The notes: generated by a model not told the origin, from the letters alone. A stretch of DNA of 64,000 nucleotides from Eledone cirrhosa (GCA_964016885.1 OZ024742.1:119104396-119168395), one strand, 5' to 3'. Positions 34,439-46,631 are shown, numbered from the stretch's first letter. Numbers and translations: made by a program.

Positions 34439-37400
34439 ATGACCTCACTCAGAATAGGCAGCATAAATGCGCGTGGCTTGGGGTCGTCATGGAAGCAGGG
34501 TCACCTGCTCAACGACCTCAGGTCACTAAAAATAGATGTAGTGGCCATCAGCGAGACCAGAATCTCCGAAGCACGGGCCTTCGCACCGATCTTCGGCGGC
34601 TACGATGTGTACGCATCTCCCAGCCGTCCGGGATCGGGGGGAGTAGTTGCTGTGCTTTTTCGGAGAGGTTTGGATCTTGCCATACGGGCCATCTTCCTGG
34701 ACCCAGAAGGTAAGTTGGTGGTGCTGGACGTGACCAGCGGAGAAGGGCAAGCTTTCAGGTTAGTGGCCGTCTATGCCCCGACAGGAGCAGGGCGGCCTGA
34801 TTTCTTCCGGCGTCTGGAGACCTTTCTTGGAACGTCCCGCTCTTTAGTGTTAGTGGGCGACTGGAACGGGATCTTAGATGCACGCTGGGATTGTGTGGGA
34901 TTAGTGGATAGGGAAGGAGGGTGCAAGAGTCTCACCAACCTGCTCAGGCGTTTTGAACTGTCTGACAGGTACCGAATGGATTTCCCGAATGTACCAATGT
35001 GGGCTTGGACAAATCGCATAGGGTCATCCAGATCATATCTAGATAGAGTATTTTGTAGAGAAATAGATAGGTCTAGCATAGGCTGTCCACAATTCAAGAT
35101 AGTCAGCTACACGGACCACAAATTCGTGATCTGTGTGCTTGACTTAGATAGGCTTCATAGACGAGGACCCGGCTACTGGAAGCTAAACGCGTCCTTACCA
35201 GCGGGCAAGGCCTATAGAGACCGGATTAGCGAACTAGTTAAGCGGGCGTTGACGGGGGCCATCGTCAACAACAAGTGGTGGTTTGCTCTGAAAAGAGCAA
35301 TTAGAATAGAGTCCATTACGTTTAGTAAGGCTTTAGCAAAAGAGAAAAATAGAGCAGAGGGAGAATTAGTTAGAAAATTAGACGAGGCGCTTAGCAAAGG
35401 CATCGCGACCGACGTACTTGCGGCGAAATTGGCCCTTGACCAATTCTTCAATGCAAAGCACGAAGGCTGCGTTGTCAGAGCTAGGGTGCGTGCTCTCAGA
35501 CACGAGGGGACGAAAGGCGTTCAATGGGCCCGAGTGGCGGAGGCGCGTCGTGGCAATAAAGCCACGATCTGGTCTTTGGTGGACCACGACGGGCGCATGC
35601 TACTCGATCCCGGGCAAATGTGTGAAGCTTTTGAGCGACACTTCGCTCAACTGTTCGGAGGCAGTGGCGGGCCGGATCGACGGATGGACTTTAGTGTCTA
35701 CCTCGACGGACTGCCGCGGCTTTCGGCCACTGAGGCGGAGTGTTGCGAAAAGCCGATAACAACCGCTGAAGTACGGGAGGCAATGACTGGCTGCACAAGG
35801 GGTAAATCGCCTGGTTTAGATGGTCTGCCCTATGAACTTTACGTACAGATGCCAAACTTGTTCGGAGGCCTCTTGGCGGACGTCTACTGCAACTGGCAAC
35901 AGAACGGGAGAATTCCCAGCTCTGTGAGCCGAGGAGCGGTGGCGCTGCTGAGAAAGGATCCGAACAAGGGGGATAACATAGATGATTTTAGGCCCATAAC
36001 TCTGCTAAACACAGAGTTCAAGATTTTGGCCAAGGTCTAGCAAAGAGGTTGGCGCTTGTCGTTGGTGGTCTGGTGGGAGAGGCACAGACATGCGCCATTC
36101 CCGACAGATCCATCCACGACAACCTCCACCTCATGCGATACATCGTAGAGAGGGTAGCTAGGGAACCTGGCACGGGTGGGTCTTTGATCAATTTAGATCA
36201 GTCGAAAGCCTTCGATAGGGTCGACCATCGTTACCTAGCGGCAGTCCTGAGGGCGGCTGGCTTTGGGCCCGTCTTCAGAGGCTGGATTTCTGCCATGCAC
36301 AGCGACATCTGCTCTGTAGTGAGAGTGAACGGTCACCTTTCGGAACCGTTCAACATCATGCGCTCGGTCTGCCAAGGATGTCCCCTCTCGTCCCTATTGT
36401 ACGTATTGACGCTCGAGCCATTACTGCACAAACTGGAGACGTTGAGGGGGGTCCCGCGCAAACTAGGATGCGGAAGATCCGTGTCAGCATATGCGGACGA
36501 TGTCACCGTAGTGGTGTCGAACGCCAAACACATCGAGGCGATCGGCACTACACTAAGAGAATACGAAGCGGTGACAGGAGCAATGGTCAACCAGGAAAAG
36601 TCAGTGGGCCTGCAGCTTGGCACCTGGAGAGGCAGCTCCATGCCGTCCAACAGCGTCGTCGGGCGCTGGACGGATGGACCGGTTAAATTGTTAGGGGTCT
36701 GGTTCGGTCCAGACCTCCAGACGGACAAAAACAGGGACGAGGTGACGAGCAGGGTGGCTTCTCTCACCCAGAAATGGGCCGAGAGGAAGCTATCCCTGAA
36801 AGGTCGAGCGGAGGTGGCTAACGCGTACATCGCGTCTGTCATCTACTACCGCCTGACCGTCGTACCTTGTCCTAAGCCCCGCCTGACTGCGCTGGAGCGT
36901 TTGCTCTTTCGCTTCTTGTGGAAGGGACGCGCTCCGATGGTCAGGCGGTCCATCTGCTGTCAACACCCGCTACGTGGAGGGCTGGGCATGCCGTGGCTGA
37001 TGATGCGCAGACACGCGCTCAGGCTACGACATCTCCACCTCTTCCTCGACGGTGATCAGGTGTGGTCGCCGTTTGCTAGACACGTTTTTCCCCAGCTCGT
37101 CTCCTTGACGGAGCTGCAGTCCTGGTTCAAGCGAAGACTGAGAGGGAGCGCTTGGAGACTGGAATGTCTTCAGGCGCTCACAGCCCTCGACCAATCGGGC
37201 AATGTGATCGGTGGAAACTCCACCTTGGCGTTCTCTAGGGGATTAGTGGAGGGTAAGAGCGACGACGTACTTGGAGAAACTCTAGGCGTCGACGAAAATC
37301 AACTAGCCAATCTCTTCGGAAGGACTTTCGGGCCGGGGCCTATGGACAACTTCCAGAAATCCCTGGCCTGGCAGTGCTACCGGGGTGCTTTGCCAGTTCG

Positions 37401-37848
37401 GGATAAACTCTACAGGCATGGAGGTGCCGTCAGCCGGGCATGTCCGAGATGCGCACAGGGCGATGAAACCGTCCTGCACGCACTCGTCCAGTGTCCGAGC
37501 ATTGCTGACTTGTGGGTTTATGTCGAACACCTGCTGTCACGTGTAGGACGGATCCAGCTATCAGCTGAGTCCATCGTGAGGATTGCCCCGCCCTCTTCCT
37601 TTAGCCGGGAAGGGCAGGCAGTTTTTATCTGTCTGGTGGCCATAGCGAAAGAGATAGTATGGTGGACACGTTTGAAAGGGCTGAAGACAAGCACTTAACT
37701 CTTCGGTGATGCCCTGATTAACTTTTTCAAATTTCATCTGAAAAGGAAAATCAGGGTAGAGAGGGAAGTGCTCTCTTCCCAGCATTTTGTTGAAAGATGG
37801 GTGAGAGAAGCAAGTATGGCCCGAATGAATATGAGTATGTGTCTGTAA
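34439..37848 (+). pseudogene. ORF2 (APE endonuclease plus RT) of copy F
   Basis: The start ATG at 34439 gives MTSLRIGS as in E. The endonuclease domain is unbroken (SINARGLG, ISETRIS, LVGDWNG, YTDHKF), and so is the first part of the RT (GKSPGLDGLPYELY). A lost G near 36030 shifts frame in AKVLAKRL. The second part (36049 on) carries INLDQSKAFDRV, YADD (36490-36501) and CPRCAQGDETVLHALVQC. TAC to TAA at 37696-37698 cuts off the last 50 codons, which otherwise read through to 37848 (HFVERWVREASMARM). Total length is about 1,136 codons. Two lesions separate it from an open frame. Confidence 0.9.
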
Positions 37849-37947
37849 ATTAAAGGTGGAAAACTGGGAGAGGGCACTTGCCCTGGTGGTCAGGGCCACT
37901 GTGGTCTTTTAGTGGGCTTTCTCCACAAATGTCCCTCGGAAGTCTCC

Positions 37948-37959
37948 CCCCTATTGGGG
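37948..37959 (+). promoter_or_regulatory. 3' UTR hairpin CCCC-TATT-GGGG (copy F)
   Basis: Same hairpin and spacing from the ORF2 end as in copy E (26016-26027). Confidence 0.5.
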
Positions 37960-38093
37960 AATTTTTCTTTGTTATTTTATTTCATCCTCTGTTTTTCTTT
38001 ACACGCAGAAATGCCCATTTGTACCGTCCTGTATTGTCCTGTACTGTCCTTAATGTCTACTTTATGTAAACCTTTGTGGTTAATAAAGAAAAC

Positions 38094-38120
38094 ATTATTA
38101 TTATTATTATTATTATTATT
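38094..38120. repeat. (ATT)n tract 6
   Basis: Pure ATT tract where the 3' ends of copy F (plus) and copy D (minus) meet, repeating the E/B arrangement at tract 3. Confidence 0.95.
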
Positions 38121-38808
38121 CCTTGAATCTCAGTCATTGATGTTGGCTAACTGGAAAGTCCGTTGGAATGAATATCAAGCCACTACCTGCAGCCTCAGAT
38201 ATTCAGGACGTATCGGAGGGTTCTTGCTGTTCCCAGCAAGCATGCCTTTTGAAGCGTTCCAAAAAGCGTGAAGGGGCCGATTTTCTTTAACCATCCCTGG
38301 AAACTTTTGGAGATAGTCCCCAGTGCGCCTATGACAATCGGGATCACTTTGACTTCATGGCATTTCCAAATCCTTTTTACCTCCCACTTTAAGTCCTGGT
38401 ATCGGTTAATTTTCTCCCTCTCCTTCTCTTGCACTCTCGTGTCGAATGGGCAGGCCACATCCACAATCAGACACGATCTTTTTTCTTTGTCCACAACCAC
38501 CAGGTCAGGTCTATTGTGTTCCAGTTTCTTGTCCGTCTGTATCCTAAAATCCCACAGCACCTTCACCTGATCGTTCTCCATCACCGCCTCTGGCCTATGC
38601 TCATACCATTTCTCAGAATGTGGTAAATTGTTTACTTTGCACAGGTGCCAGTGGATCACCCTGTCCATCACATCATGTCTCCAGCCCTTATAGTGGGTCT
38701 GGGCTAGGTGTTTACACTCGGATACAATGTGAGCCACAGTCTCCTCTCTCTCCCCACAGATCCTGCACAGTGGGCTAGCCTCCTCCTTGTAAATATGGTG
38801 TAAATATC

Positions 38809-38810
<2 letters not shown>
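38121..38810 (-). pseudogene. R4/Dong-like LINE copy D, 3' fragment
   Basis: Only the C-terminal zinc finger and endonuclease remain (coding 38195 to about 38800): CRICGEREE, IVSECKHLA, NRPDLVVVDKEKRSCLIVD, VIPIVIGALGTISKSF, VLNI-stop, with no internal stop. This copy retains Pro in RPD, unlike B. The 5' junction reads AATATGGTGTAAATATCG then (ATT)n, so the element was truncated at a microsatellite again. Confidence 0.9.
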
Positions 38811-38865
<55 letters not shown>

Positions 38866-38866
38866 T
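38811..38866. repeat. (ATT)n tract 7
   Basis: ATT tract at the 5' end of copy D, and the right edge of the LINE array. Confidence 0.95.
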
Positions 38867-39040
38867 CCATTATTATTTAACTATCAACATGTATGAGTGT
38901 GTGCGTTTGCGCGCGCGTGTGTATGTGCGGCTTTCCATAATCGCCATTTATTCCAATCACTCTTGTGAAGATATTCACATAACTTTCACTCAATTTTTCA
39001 TTTAATCCCCATTTTAATTTTCAAAAAAATTCCGAGAAAA

Positions 39041-42000
39041 ATGTTCTCACTCTTTACTAGAGGAGACGGGGTAGATGTAGATGATCAATATTCTACAGTG
39101 AAGCAAAGACGAGTACAGGTAGCCAGGGCAAGGTCACTAGAGACCGCTGCACAACGACAGCAAAGACATGAAAACGACCAGAGGAGAGTTGCTGCACACA
39201 GGGCCAATGAGTCACAAGAGGCAAGGGAAAAAAAACAATTACGTCTACAAAATGCAATCTGCAGGAGCCAAGCGTAAAAAATGGAAAGAGAAAAACGTTT
39301 AAAGGATGCAAGACAAAGACAAGCTGCCAGAGTTGCCAATGAGACAATAGGTCAGTGAGAGATTAGAGAAAGAAAAAAACAGGAGCAAACAGTTGCTGCA
39401 AGACTATGCCAATCCTCAGAGGAAAGACATAAGCGTCTTGATCAAGATAGGCTGAATACGTTTGACAAAAGAGTTGACCTTTCAAGAGGACTTGGAAAAG
39501 ACCAGCTTTCAACTATGATCCAATACATGATCCAAACTATGATCCCAAACAGAAATTGATTGATATTGGAGCAATGTCAAAAGAGTGTAATTTTTGTAAA
39601 GGAAAGACATGGGAAAGAGAAACCACCCCTATGTGTTGTGGAGGAGGAGCGGTTATGTTTCCGATGTTTGGTACACCCCCTGATACTTTGAAGGCATTGC
39701 TTTTGGGAAACACATCAAGTAGCATGCACTTCTTGAAACACATTAGGAATTATAATTCTGCTTTCCAAATGACCTCCTTTGGTAGCAATATTATAAGAGA
39801 AGGGAACATGAAGCCAACTTTTAAGGTTCGAGATCAAGTATACCATCGTATTGGATCTTTGTTGCCAACTGAAGGCAAAAATCCCCAGTTTTTACAACTA
39901 TATTTTGTGGAAAATTACAAGGAGCAGGCTTTGCAACGGTCATTTAACCTTCCAAATTTGAAAGAAGAGTTAATCTTTGATCTGCAAGATATGTTGCATG
40001 CAAACAGTAGCTACATCAGAAGCTTCAAGTATGCATTATAATCTGCACCACCCACTGAGTACAAGATAGTTATTGATACAGACGAAAAGCTTGCTGCTTA
40101 ACATAGAGGCTACTATAATGCTCCTGCCGCAAATGAAGTAGCAGCAATTATTACAGGTGAAAAATATGGGAAGGGAGACATTATTATTCAAGGAAGAGGA
40201 TGCAGCGGATGAATGCAACCCACCGATCATATGATGCACTCCAGTATCCATTAATCTGTGTATTTAGCCGAGATGGTAAAAAAAACCCAGATCTTAAAAC
40301 AAGAGCTCCTGCACTGACAAAAACAGTAAGCTGCATGGAATTCTATATTACCTTTTCATATTAAGAGAGCAAGATTTCAATATTCTTCATCGTTCACATG
40401 AGCTCTTCCAGCAATTTGCAGTTGATATGTGTGCACAAATTGAAGGAGAAAGGCTTCTTTACATTAGAACTCATCAGAAAGATCTCCGTGCATCAGACTA
40501 CATTCACCTGAGAGATTCAATCAGTAATGAAGGAGAATTGGCTGCTGATAACATTGGACAGCTTTGTGTCATTTTTCCACCAAGCTTTACAGGAGGAAGT
40601 TCACGGTATATGCATGAGCGTACCCAAGATGCACTTACATATATCAGACACTATAGTCGTCCAGACCTCCTCTTCATTACATTCACACGTAACCCAACAT
40701 GGCATGAAATAAGGAGTGAGCTTTATTATCATCAAGAACTCAAAGATCGCCATGATATTATAGCTAGGGTTTTCAGACTTAAAGTCATAAAGTTGGACCA
40801 GTCAAATGTGACATGTACGCAATTGAATGGCAAAAACGAGGATTGCCACTCGCCCACATTTTGATTTGGTTATATGAAAAACTTCGGCCAAATGATATTG
40901 ATTTATTTATCTCAGCTGAACTGCCTGATCCACAGCAACATCCTTTGCTGCATGTAATTGTCAAGTCCCAGATGATTCATGTGCCCTGCGGTTCAATTAA
41001 TCCATCCTCCCCATGCACGAGGGATAATAAGTGTACCAAGAACTGCCCACGTCCCTTTGTACAAGAAAGCCAAACTGGAGAAGAAAACCTGGGCATGGTG
41101 GATAAACTTCGGAAAAAAAAAATGAGAAATGGGCAAGAATTCATCATTGACAATCACTGTCCTCTTCTTACAAAAACTTTCAAAGCCCATATCAAGATTG
41201 AATTCTGCAACTCTGTTAAGTCTACTAAGTAAGTTGCAAATATATAAACAAAGGTTTAGATGCTGCAAGATACACTCTAATGCAGAATGGCAGTTAGCAG
41301 ATAAATAAAAATGACGAAGTTGCACAGTATCTTCAATTTTCCCATTCATGAGAGGCACCCAGCCATCACTCATCTGAGTGTCCATCTAGAGAATGACCAA
41401 AGGGTTATCTTTACAAAACAAACAGCCTTGCAACAAGCACTTTATCCAAAAGAAACTACCCCTATTGCCTCTTTTAAGTTGTGCCAAGAAGATGAAGATG
41501 CAAGAAAACTCCTTAACCTAGAATTACCCAAGTATTACACCTGGAGAAACAATAAATGGCACAAGAGGAAACTTAGGGCTTAAGCTCTTGCAAGAGTTTA
41601 CAGTGTCCACCCAAGTCAAGCAGAATGCTACTACTTTTGCATGAAGTACGTGGTCCCAAATCATTCCAAGATTTGAGGAGGGTAAATAGTCATGTGTGTG
41701 AAACTTATAGGGAAGCATGCTATCAACAAGGTTTTTTAGAAAACGATGAGCATTGGGACCTTGCATTGACTGAAGCATCAGTGTCAGATTCTCCAAGGAA
41801 ACTCCGTAACCTTTTTGCAATTATGCTGAACATGTGTCAACTTGGCAGTCCACTACAGCTTTGGATGAAACATCGTGAGGACATGGCTGAGGACTTAACG
41901 TATGCAGTTCAACAGGCAAACTCAGATATCAATATTCAGTTCTCTGAAAAAAATTTAACCAAGCACTGACAAATCAAGTTTTGGCCATGGGAGGCAAAAA

Positions 42001-42676
42001 ATTTGCAAGAGTCTGGCTCTGGACTGCCAAAAACAAACCGTCAAATTAGTGATTTAACTTCAAGAGACCTAGCAAGAGAGACAAATTATGACAGCAGAGA
42101 GTTAGCTGTATTTGTGAATGAACATGAACCTAAACTTCTTCCCGAACAACACTGTGCATATGATTAAATTATTTCGTCAGTTAGAGAAAAAAGCGGAGGA
42201 ATTTTCTTTCTTGATGCTCCTGATTTGTAACAACATTGCTTCTTTCCAAGGTAAGGCAACAAAAAGGAATTGTAGTTGCTGTAGCATCGTCTGGCATTGC
42301 TGCCACCCTTCTCCCAGGAGGACGAACAACTCATCCTGCTTTTATATTACCGCTAACCCTGGTCACAAATAACAGTCCAATTTGTAACATAAGCAAAGCT
42401 TCAAGTTCAGCAGAAGAGTTGCGCCAATGCCACCTAATCATTTGGGATAAATGCACCATGACGCATAGAGGTGCAATGGAAGCTCTTGATAAGACCTTAC
42501 ATGACATAAGAGGCAACAATAAATCTATGGCAGGAGTTGCATTAGTTTAATCAGAAGACTTCAGACAGACATTACCAGTCATTCCGAGAGAAACAAGAGC
42601 TGATGAAATAAAAGCATGCATTAAGTCTTCGTACATATGGAATAAAGTACAGAAATTCTCCTTCAATAGTAACATG
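39041..42676 (+). pseudogene. Helitron Rep/helicase, decayed and truncated
   Basis: Order of parts: an Arg/Gln-rich start (39041-39350); a Cys-containing zinc-binding region (CNFCKGKTW, MCCGGGAV, 39586-39660); NSAFQMTSFGSN; FKVRDQVYHRIGSLLP; an HTQKDLRASDYIHLRD-like block (40470); RPDLLFITFTRNPTWHEI; the Rep site GLPLAHILIWL (40841-40872); SCKYINKG of the tyrosine motif (41225); FNFPIHERHPAITHLSVHLE; AVASSGIAATLLPGGRTTH and IIWDKCTMTHR of the helicase; DFRQTLPVIPRET. The HUH site reads Leu-Ala-His (normally His-Ala-His), the Walker A loop is deleted after FFLDAP, and Walker B Asp-Glu is Asp-Lys. Many stops and shifts, with the later helicase motifs missing. No termini identified. Confidence 0.85.
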
Positions 42677-42764
42677 TATATATGGTGTTTCCAAAAATGT
42701 ATACACACTTTGAATAGTGTTAAAAACAATGTTTATATAGAATATTAAAATTGCTATTATATGA

Positions 42765-42925
42765 GTGAAGGCGCGTGGCTTAGTGGTTAGAGGGTTGGAT
42801 TCTTTATTTCACGTTGCTTCTTTTGCCAGATGTTGAGACCGGTAGATAGTATCAGCAATGACCAATGGAAACATTGTTTCCTTGGTCCTATTTGACGGCG
42901 AATGAGGTCTGTCGATCGATATATA
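42765..42925 (+). repeat. tRNA-derived SINE fragment, B box deleted
   Basis: GAAGGCGCGTGGCTTAGTGG carries a tRNA-like A box typical of a common cephalopod SINE. It is followed almost at once by CTTTATTTCACGTTGCTTC, which in that family lies after the B box, so an internal segment is lost. It ends at an (AT)n run (42917-42942). Family match is from memory. Confidence 0.5.
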
Positions 42926-42995
42926 TATATATATATATATATAATGTTTCATTAGTCATATATATATATGTATGTATGTATATATATATCTAGTT

Positions 42996-43650
42996 CTAGG
43001 GCGGGAAAAATTCCCGAGATCCATGGACGAGTTCTCTCCAGCGGTCTCTGTCCCTCATTATCGCTGCCATGTTCTGCGTCTCCAACAGACCAGTGTCTTT
43101 CCTTAGGGCATCAACATACATTAACCTTGGTCTTCCTCTTCCAGTGTGTCCATGTAGGGGCTCCCACAGGAGCACTGAGTGCAATGTCAACTCTGGATGT
43201 CGGTGAGCATGTCCATCTAACCTCAGTCTCCTCTGTGTCACTTTTGAGCTGACTTTTGGGAGACTCCCATACAGCTCTGAGTTTTTCATCCTCAGTGTAT
43301 ACTGATTAATGTTCAGAGCCATCCTCAGTATTCTCGTGTAGCACCCATCCACCACCTGGGTGAGTTTCTTGGTCAGTGTCCAAGTCTCAGACCCGTACAG
43401 CAGCACAGACTCCACTATAATCAATGAAGGTCTTTACGAAGGTCCGACTTCCACACCGATCTCAAGCTGTGGCACGCCGCCCAGGCTTTGCTCTTCCTCT
43501 CAACCACATCATCTTCCGTATTCCCAATCTTTGCTCCCAAATACAGGAAGTCCTCAACCAATTCTAGCGGCTTCCCGCCTACATTAGTGATCCCCTCTGG
43601 CTTCTCAACATTCTCTACCAGATATTTTGTTTTAGTCTCTTGAGAATGAA
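42996..43650 (-). pseudogene. Non-LTR LINE, C-terminal fragment
   Basis: An in-frame block 43650-43440 encodes KPLELVEDFLYLGAKIGN and AWAACHSLRSVWKSDLR, the region after the RT thumb. After a short interruption, 43424-42996 encodes ESVLLYGSETWTL, CYTRILRMAL, RRLRLDGHAHRHPE, then GRGRPRLMYVDALRKDTG and DRDRWREL before the stop. These blocks typify the C-terminal ends of RTE/Jockey-group elements. The endonuclease and RT core are not present. It is only distantly similar to the RTE-like elements at 7885 and 60771. Confidence 0.75.
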
Positions 43651-43670
43651 TGAGACTAAAACAAAAAAGT

Positions 43671-44087
<417 letters not shown>

Positions 44088-45648
44088 ATAAAGAATGAAT
44101 AATAACAGGTAGACATCATAAAAAGGTAATTTATTCCGTGTGCTTACAGGTGTTTCCACGGTGGTACTGCAGCCTAGTTCCGCTACGTGCAAATTCACAA
44201 GTATTTGCAGAACTCGAATATCCAATGCTGTGACCACTGTTTCCTCAGAGCAGAATGGTAAATGTACAATGTAAAAACCCTTAAGTGGGGTTGTTGGGGA
44301 AGATAGAGTGGAACAGGAAGAGAGAAAAGTAGGGAAGAGGGAGAGAGAAGGAAAGATATGCAGGGGTTGGAGAAGTAGGAGAGAGTGGCTTGTAGATATC
44401 TTAATCAAAATGTTATGGTAGGGGTTTTATTATACTGGTTACTATTGGAGAGATGCGTTGATAGTTAAGGTCGGAATTATTTATTGCCCCAGAGGGCAGG
44501 TTCATAGATGTTGAGAGGGAGGTAGGTCAAAGGTGAGAGAGAGAGAGTGTAATGGATGTAGAGAGAGATATAGGTAGAGAGGGGAGAGATAAAGTATGTG
44601 TGGTGAGTGAACTTTTGGATTTGTAGTAGTAATCTAGGAATTGTACTGAGTTACCATGTATAGTGATAAGCAGTGTATTGTCTTGTAGTGTGGGGGGAAG
44701 AGAAGGTTGTTAGCTAGAAAGTGGTGTTATAGTTACGGGTTCGAATGTTAAGTTATTTTATAGTGAGAGAATTTAGCTTTTAGTTTGTGGTTGCAGTATA
44801 ATGATCTTTCAATTCTATCGTTAAGTAGTTTGTTTTTGGATTTTAATATGTAAAATAGCTCAAGGTTACATAACCTGCAGTACTTCCATCCACTCCGATA
44901 TGCACTTGCGCTGGAAAGTATATCCCATTTTAAGGTGAACTGTTGGTTGTGTTCACGGAGTTGCCAGGTCTTGTTGGCGAGCGTGGTCACAAAACGGTGA
45001 TTCGGATGTTTGATTGAGAATCGATGACGGTACCAGCGAGATTTAAACGATGTGGTGGTAGATCCGATATAATACCATTTCTGGTCGTTCGATTCAACCG
45101 TGCATTGGTAAACAATATTGGACTTTAGGCATTCATTCTGCAATGGACATTACTTTCCATATATCTCTCTCTACATCCATTACACTCTCTCTCTCTCACC
45201 TTTGACCTACCTCCCTCTCAACATCTATGAACCTGCCCTCTGGGGCAATAAATAATTCCGACCTTAACTATCAACGCATCTCTCCAAAAGTAACCAGTAT
45301 AATAAAACCCCTACCATAACAGTTTGATTAAGATATCTACAAGCCACTCTCTCCTACTTCTCCAACCCCTGCATATCGTTCCTTCTCTCTCCCTCTTCCC
45401 TACTTTTCTCTCTTCCTGTTCCACTCTATCTTCCCCAACAACCTCACTTAAGGGTTTTTACATTGTACATTTACCATTCTGCTCCGAGGAAACAGTGGTC
45501 ACAGCATTGGATATTCGAGTTCTGCAAGTACCTGTGAATTTGCACGTAGCGGAACTAGGCTGCAGTACCACCGTGGAAACACTTGTAAGCACACGGAATA
45601 AATTACCTTTTTATGATGTCTACCTGTTATTATTCATTCTTTATATAC
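44088..45648. mobile_element. Penelope-like element between inverted ~490-bp repeats
   Basis: The left arm 44088-44578 and right arm 45156-45648 are inverted copies. Both encode the same string of frame and sequence words (CTCTCACCTTTGACCTACC, GGATATTCGAGTTCTGCAA, GGAACTAGGCTGCAGTACCA). Between them lies a GIY-YIG frame on the minus strand, so the left arm is downstream in sense orientation and the right arm upstream in antisense orientation. PLEs are known to carry terminal repeats in direct or inverted arrangement. Each arm holds CTGAGGAAAC or CCGAGGAAAC, perhaps a collapsed hammerhead core without stem II. Confidence 0.7.
44748..45143 (-). pseudogene. PLE GIY-YIG endonuclease domain
   Basis: An open frame of 131 codons: SNIVYQCTVES, KWYYIGSTTTSFKSRWYRH (GIY-YIG core with Arg), RFSIKHPNHRF, then TWQLREHNQQFTLKWDILS and CRLCNLELFYIL with a Cys pair, ending YKIT-stop. 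This is the C-terminal endonuclease of Penelope-like elements, which nicks target DNA for priming. The RT domain is absent, since the frame meets the inverted repeat about 15 bp upstream of its start. The domain itself is uninterrupted, but the element cannot be autonomous. Confidence 0.8.
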
Positions 45649-45783
45649 ACTCCGGAATACTGAAGGATCAGGAACTAAGTTTCTTGAACAATTCTTCCAT
45701 AACTCGTAGAGTAACCTCTTACCGTACGTCAACCATATCCAGTGTAGTAATTAACCATTACTACATCTTGGATAATCCTATAC

Positions 45784-45975
<192 letters not shown>

Positions 45976-46301
45976 CACCTAAATATATTCTTACATGAAT
46001 ATATGTTAGGCTTCTACATAAACTGGAAACATTCTCCTAATTTGTAGAAAACTTATAATGAAATAATTGTTTGGAAAGAGAGATATATTTTAACTTTAAT
46101 TATATCTCATAAAATAATACAACTGGCTTTCCACATAATACATATAGTTAGCACCCCAAACACTTAAATTGGGTTTATACTAACATATAACCTAATGTTT
46201 GTTGAGTGAGACGGTTGCCAGTCAGAGTTTAGCTTTAAGCTATCTCTGTTATTGTATTAAATATATATATATATATACTTTATATATATATTTATATATA
46301 T

Positions 46302-46382
<81 letters not shown>

Positions 46383-46631
46383 TAATGTTATTGCTACATA
46401 CTCATAAACATCCTAGATTGCATCCCCCAAAAGGCTGAGTGACAGATTCACGCACCAACACACTATAACCACTATTTGATAGACATTACGTGTCTCTTCG
46501 TCTGTTAGAACAACGGGTTACGTGAACAACAAACAAGGTACAAATGCGTATAATCAACAATACAATCTATTTTATTATTAATTTCTTACATTGATACAAT
46601 TTTATAAAGTTATTGCGGTGAGAGATAACCT

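Larger units (their letters stand above)
32224..38093 (+). mobile_element. Tx1/L1-like two-ORF LINE, copy F
   Basis: Bounded by ATT tracts 5 and 6. Its 5' UTR shares only a short stretch with copy E (TTGGGG...TTGTRCCCAAAATTT). From the end of ORF1 onward it is almost identical to E. The 3' UTR ends AATAAAGAAAAC followed by (ATT)n. Confidence 0.9.
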
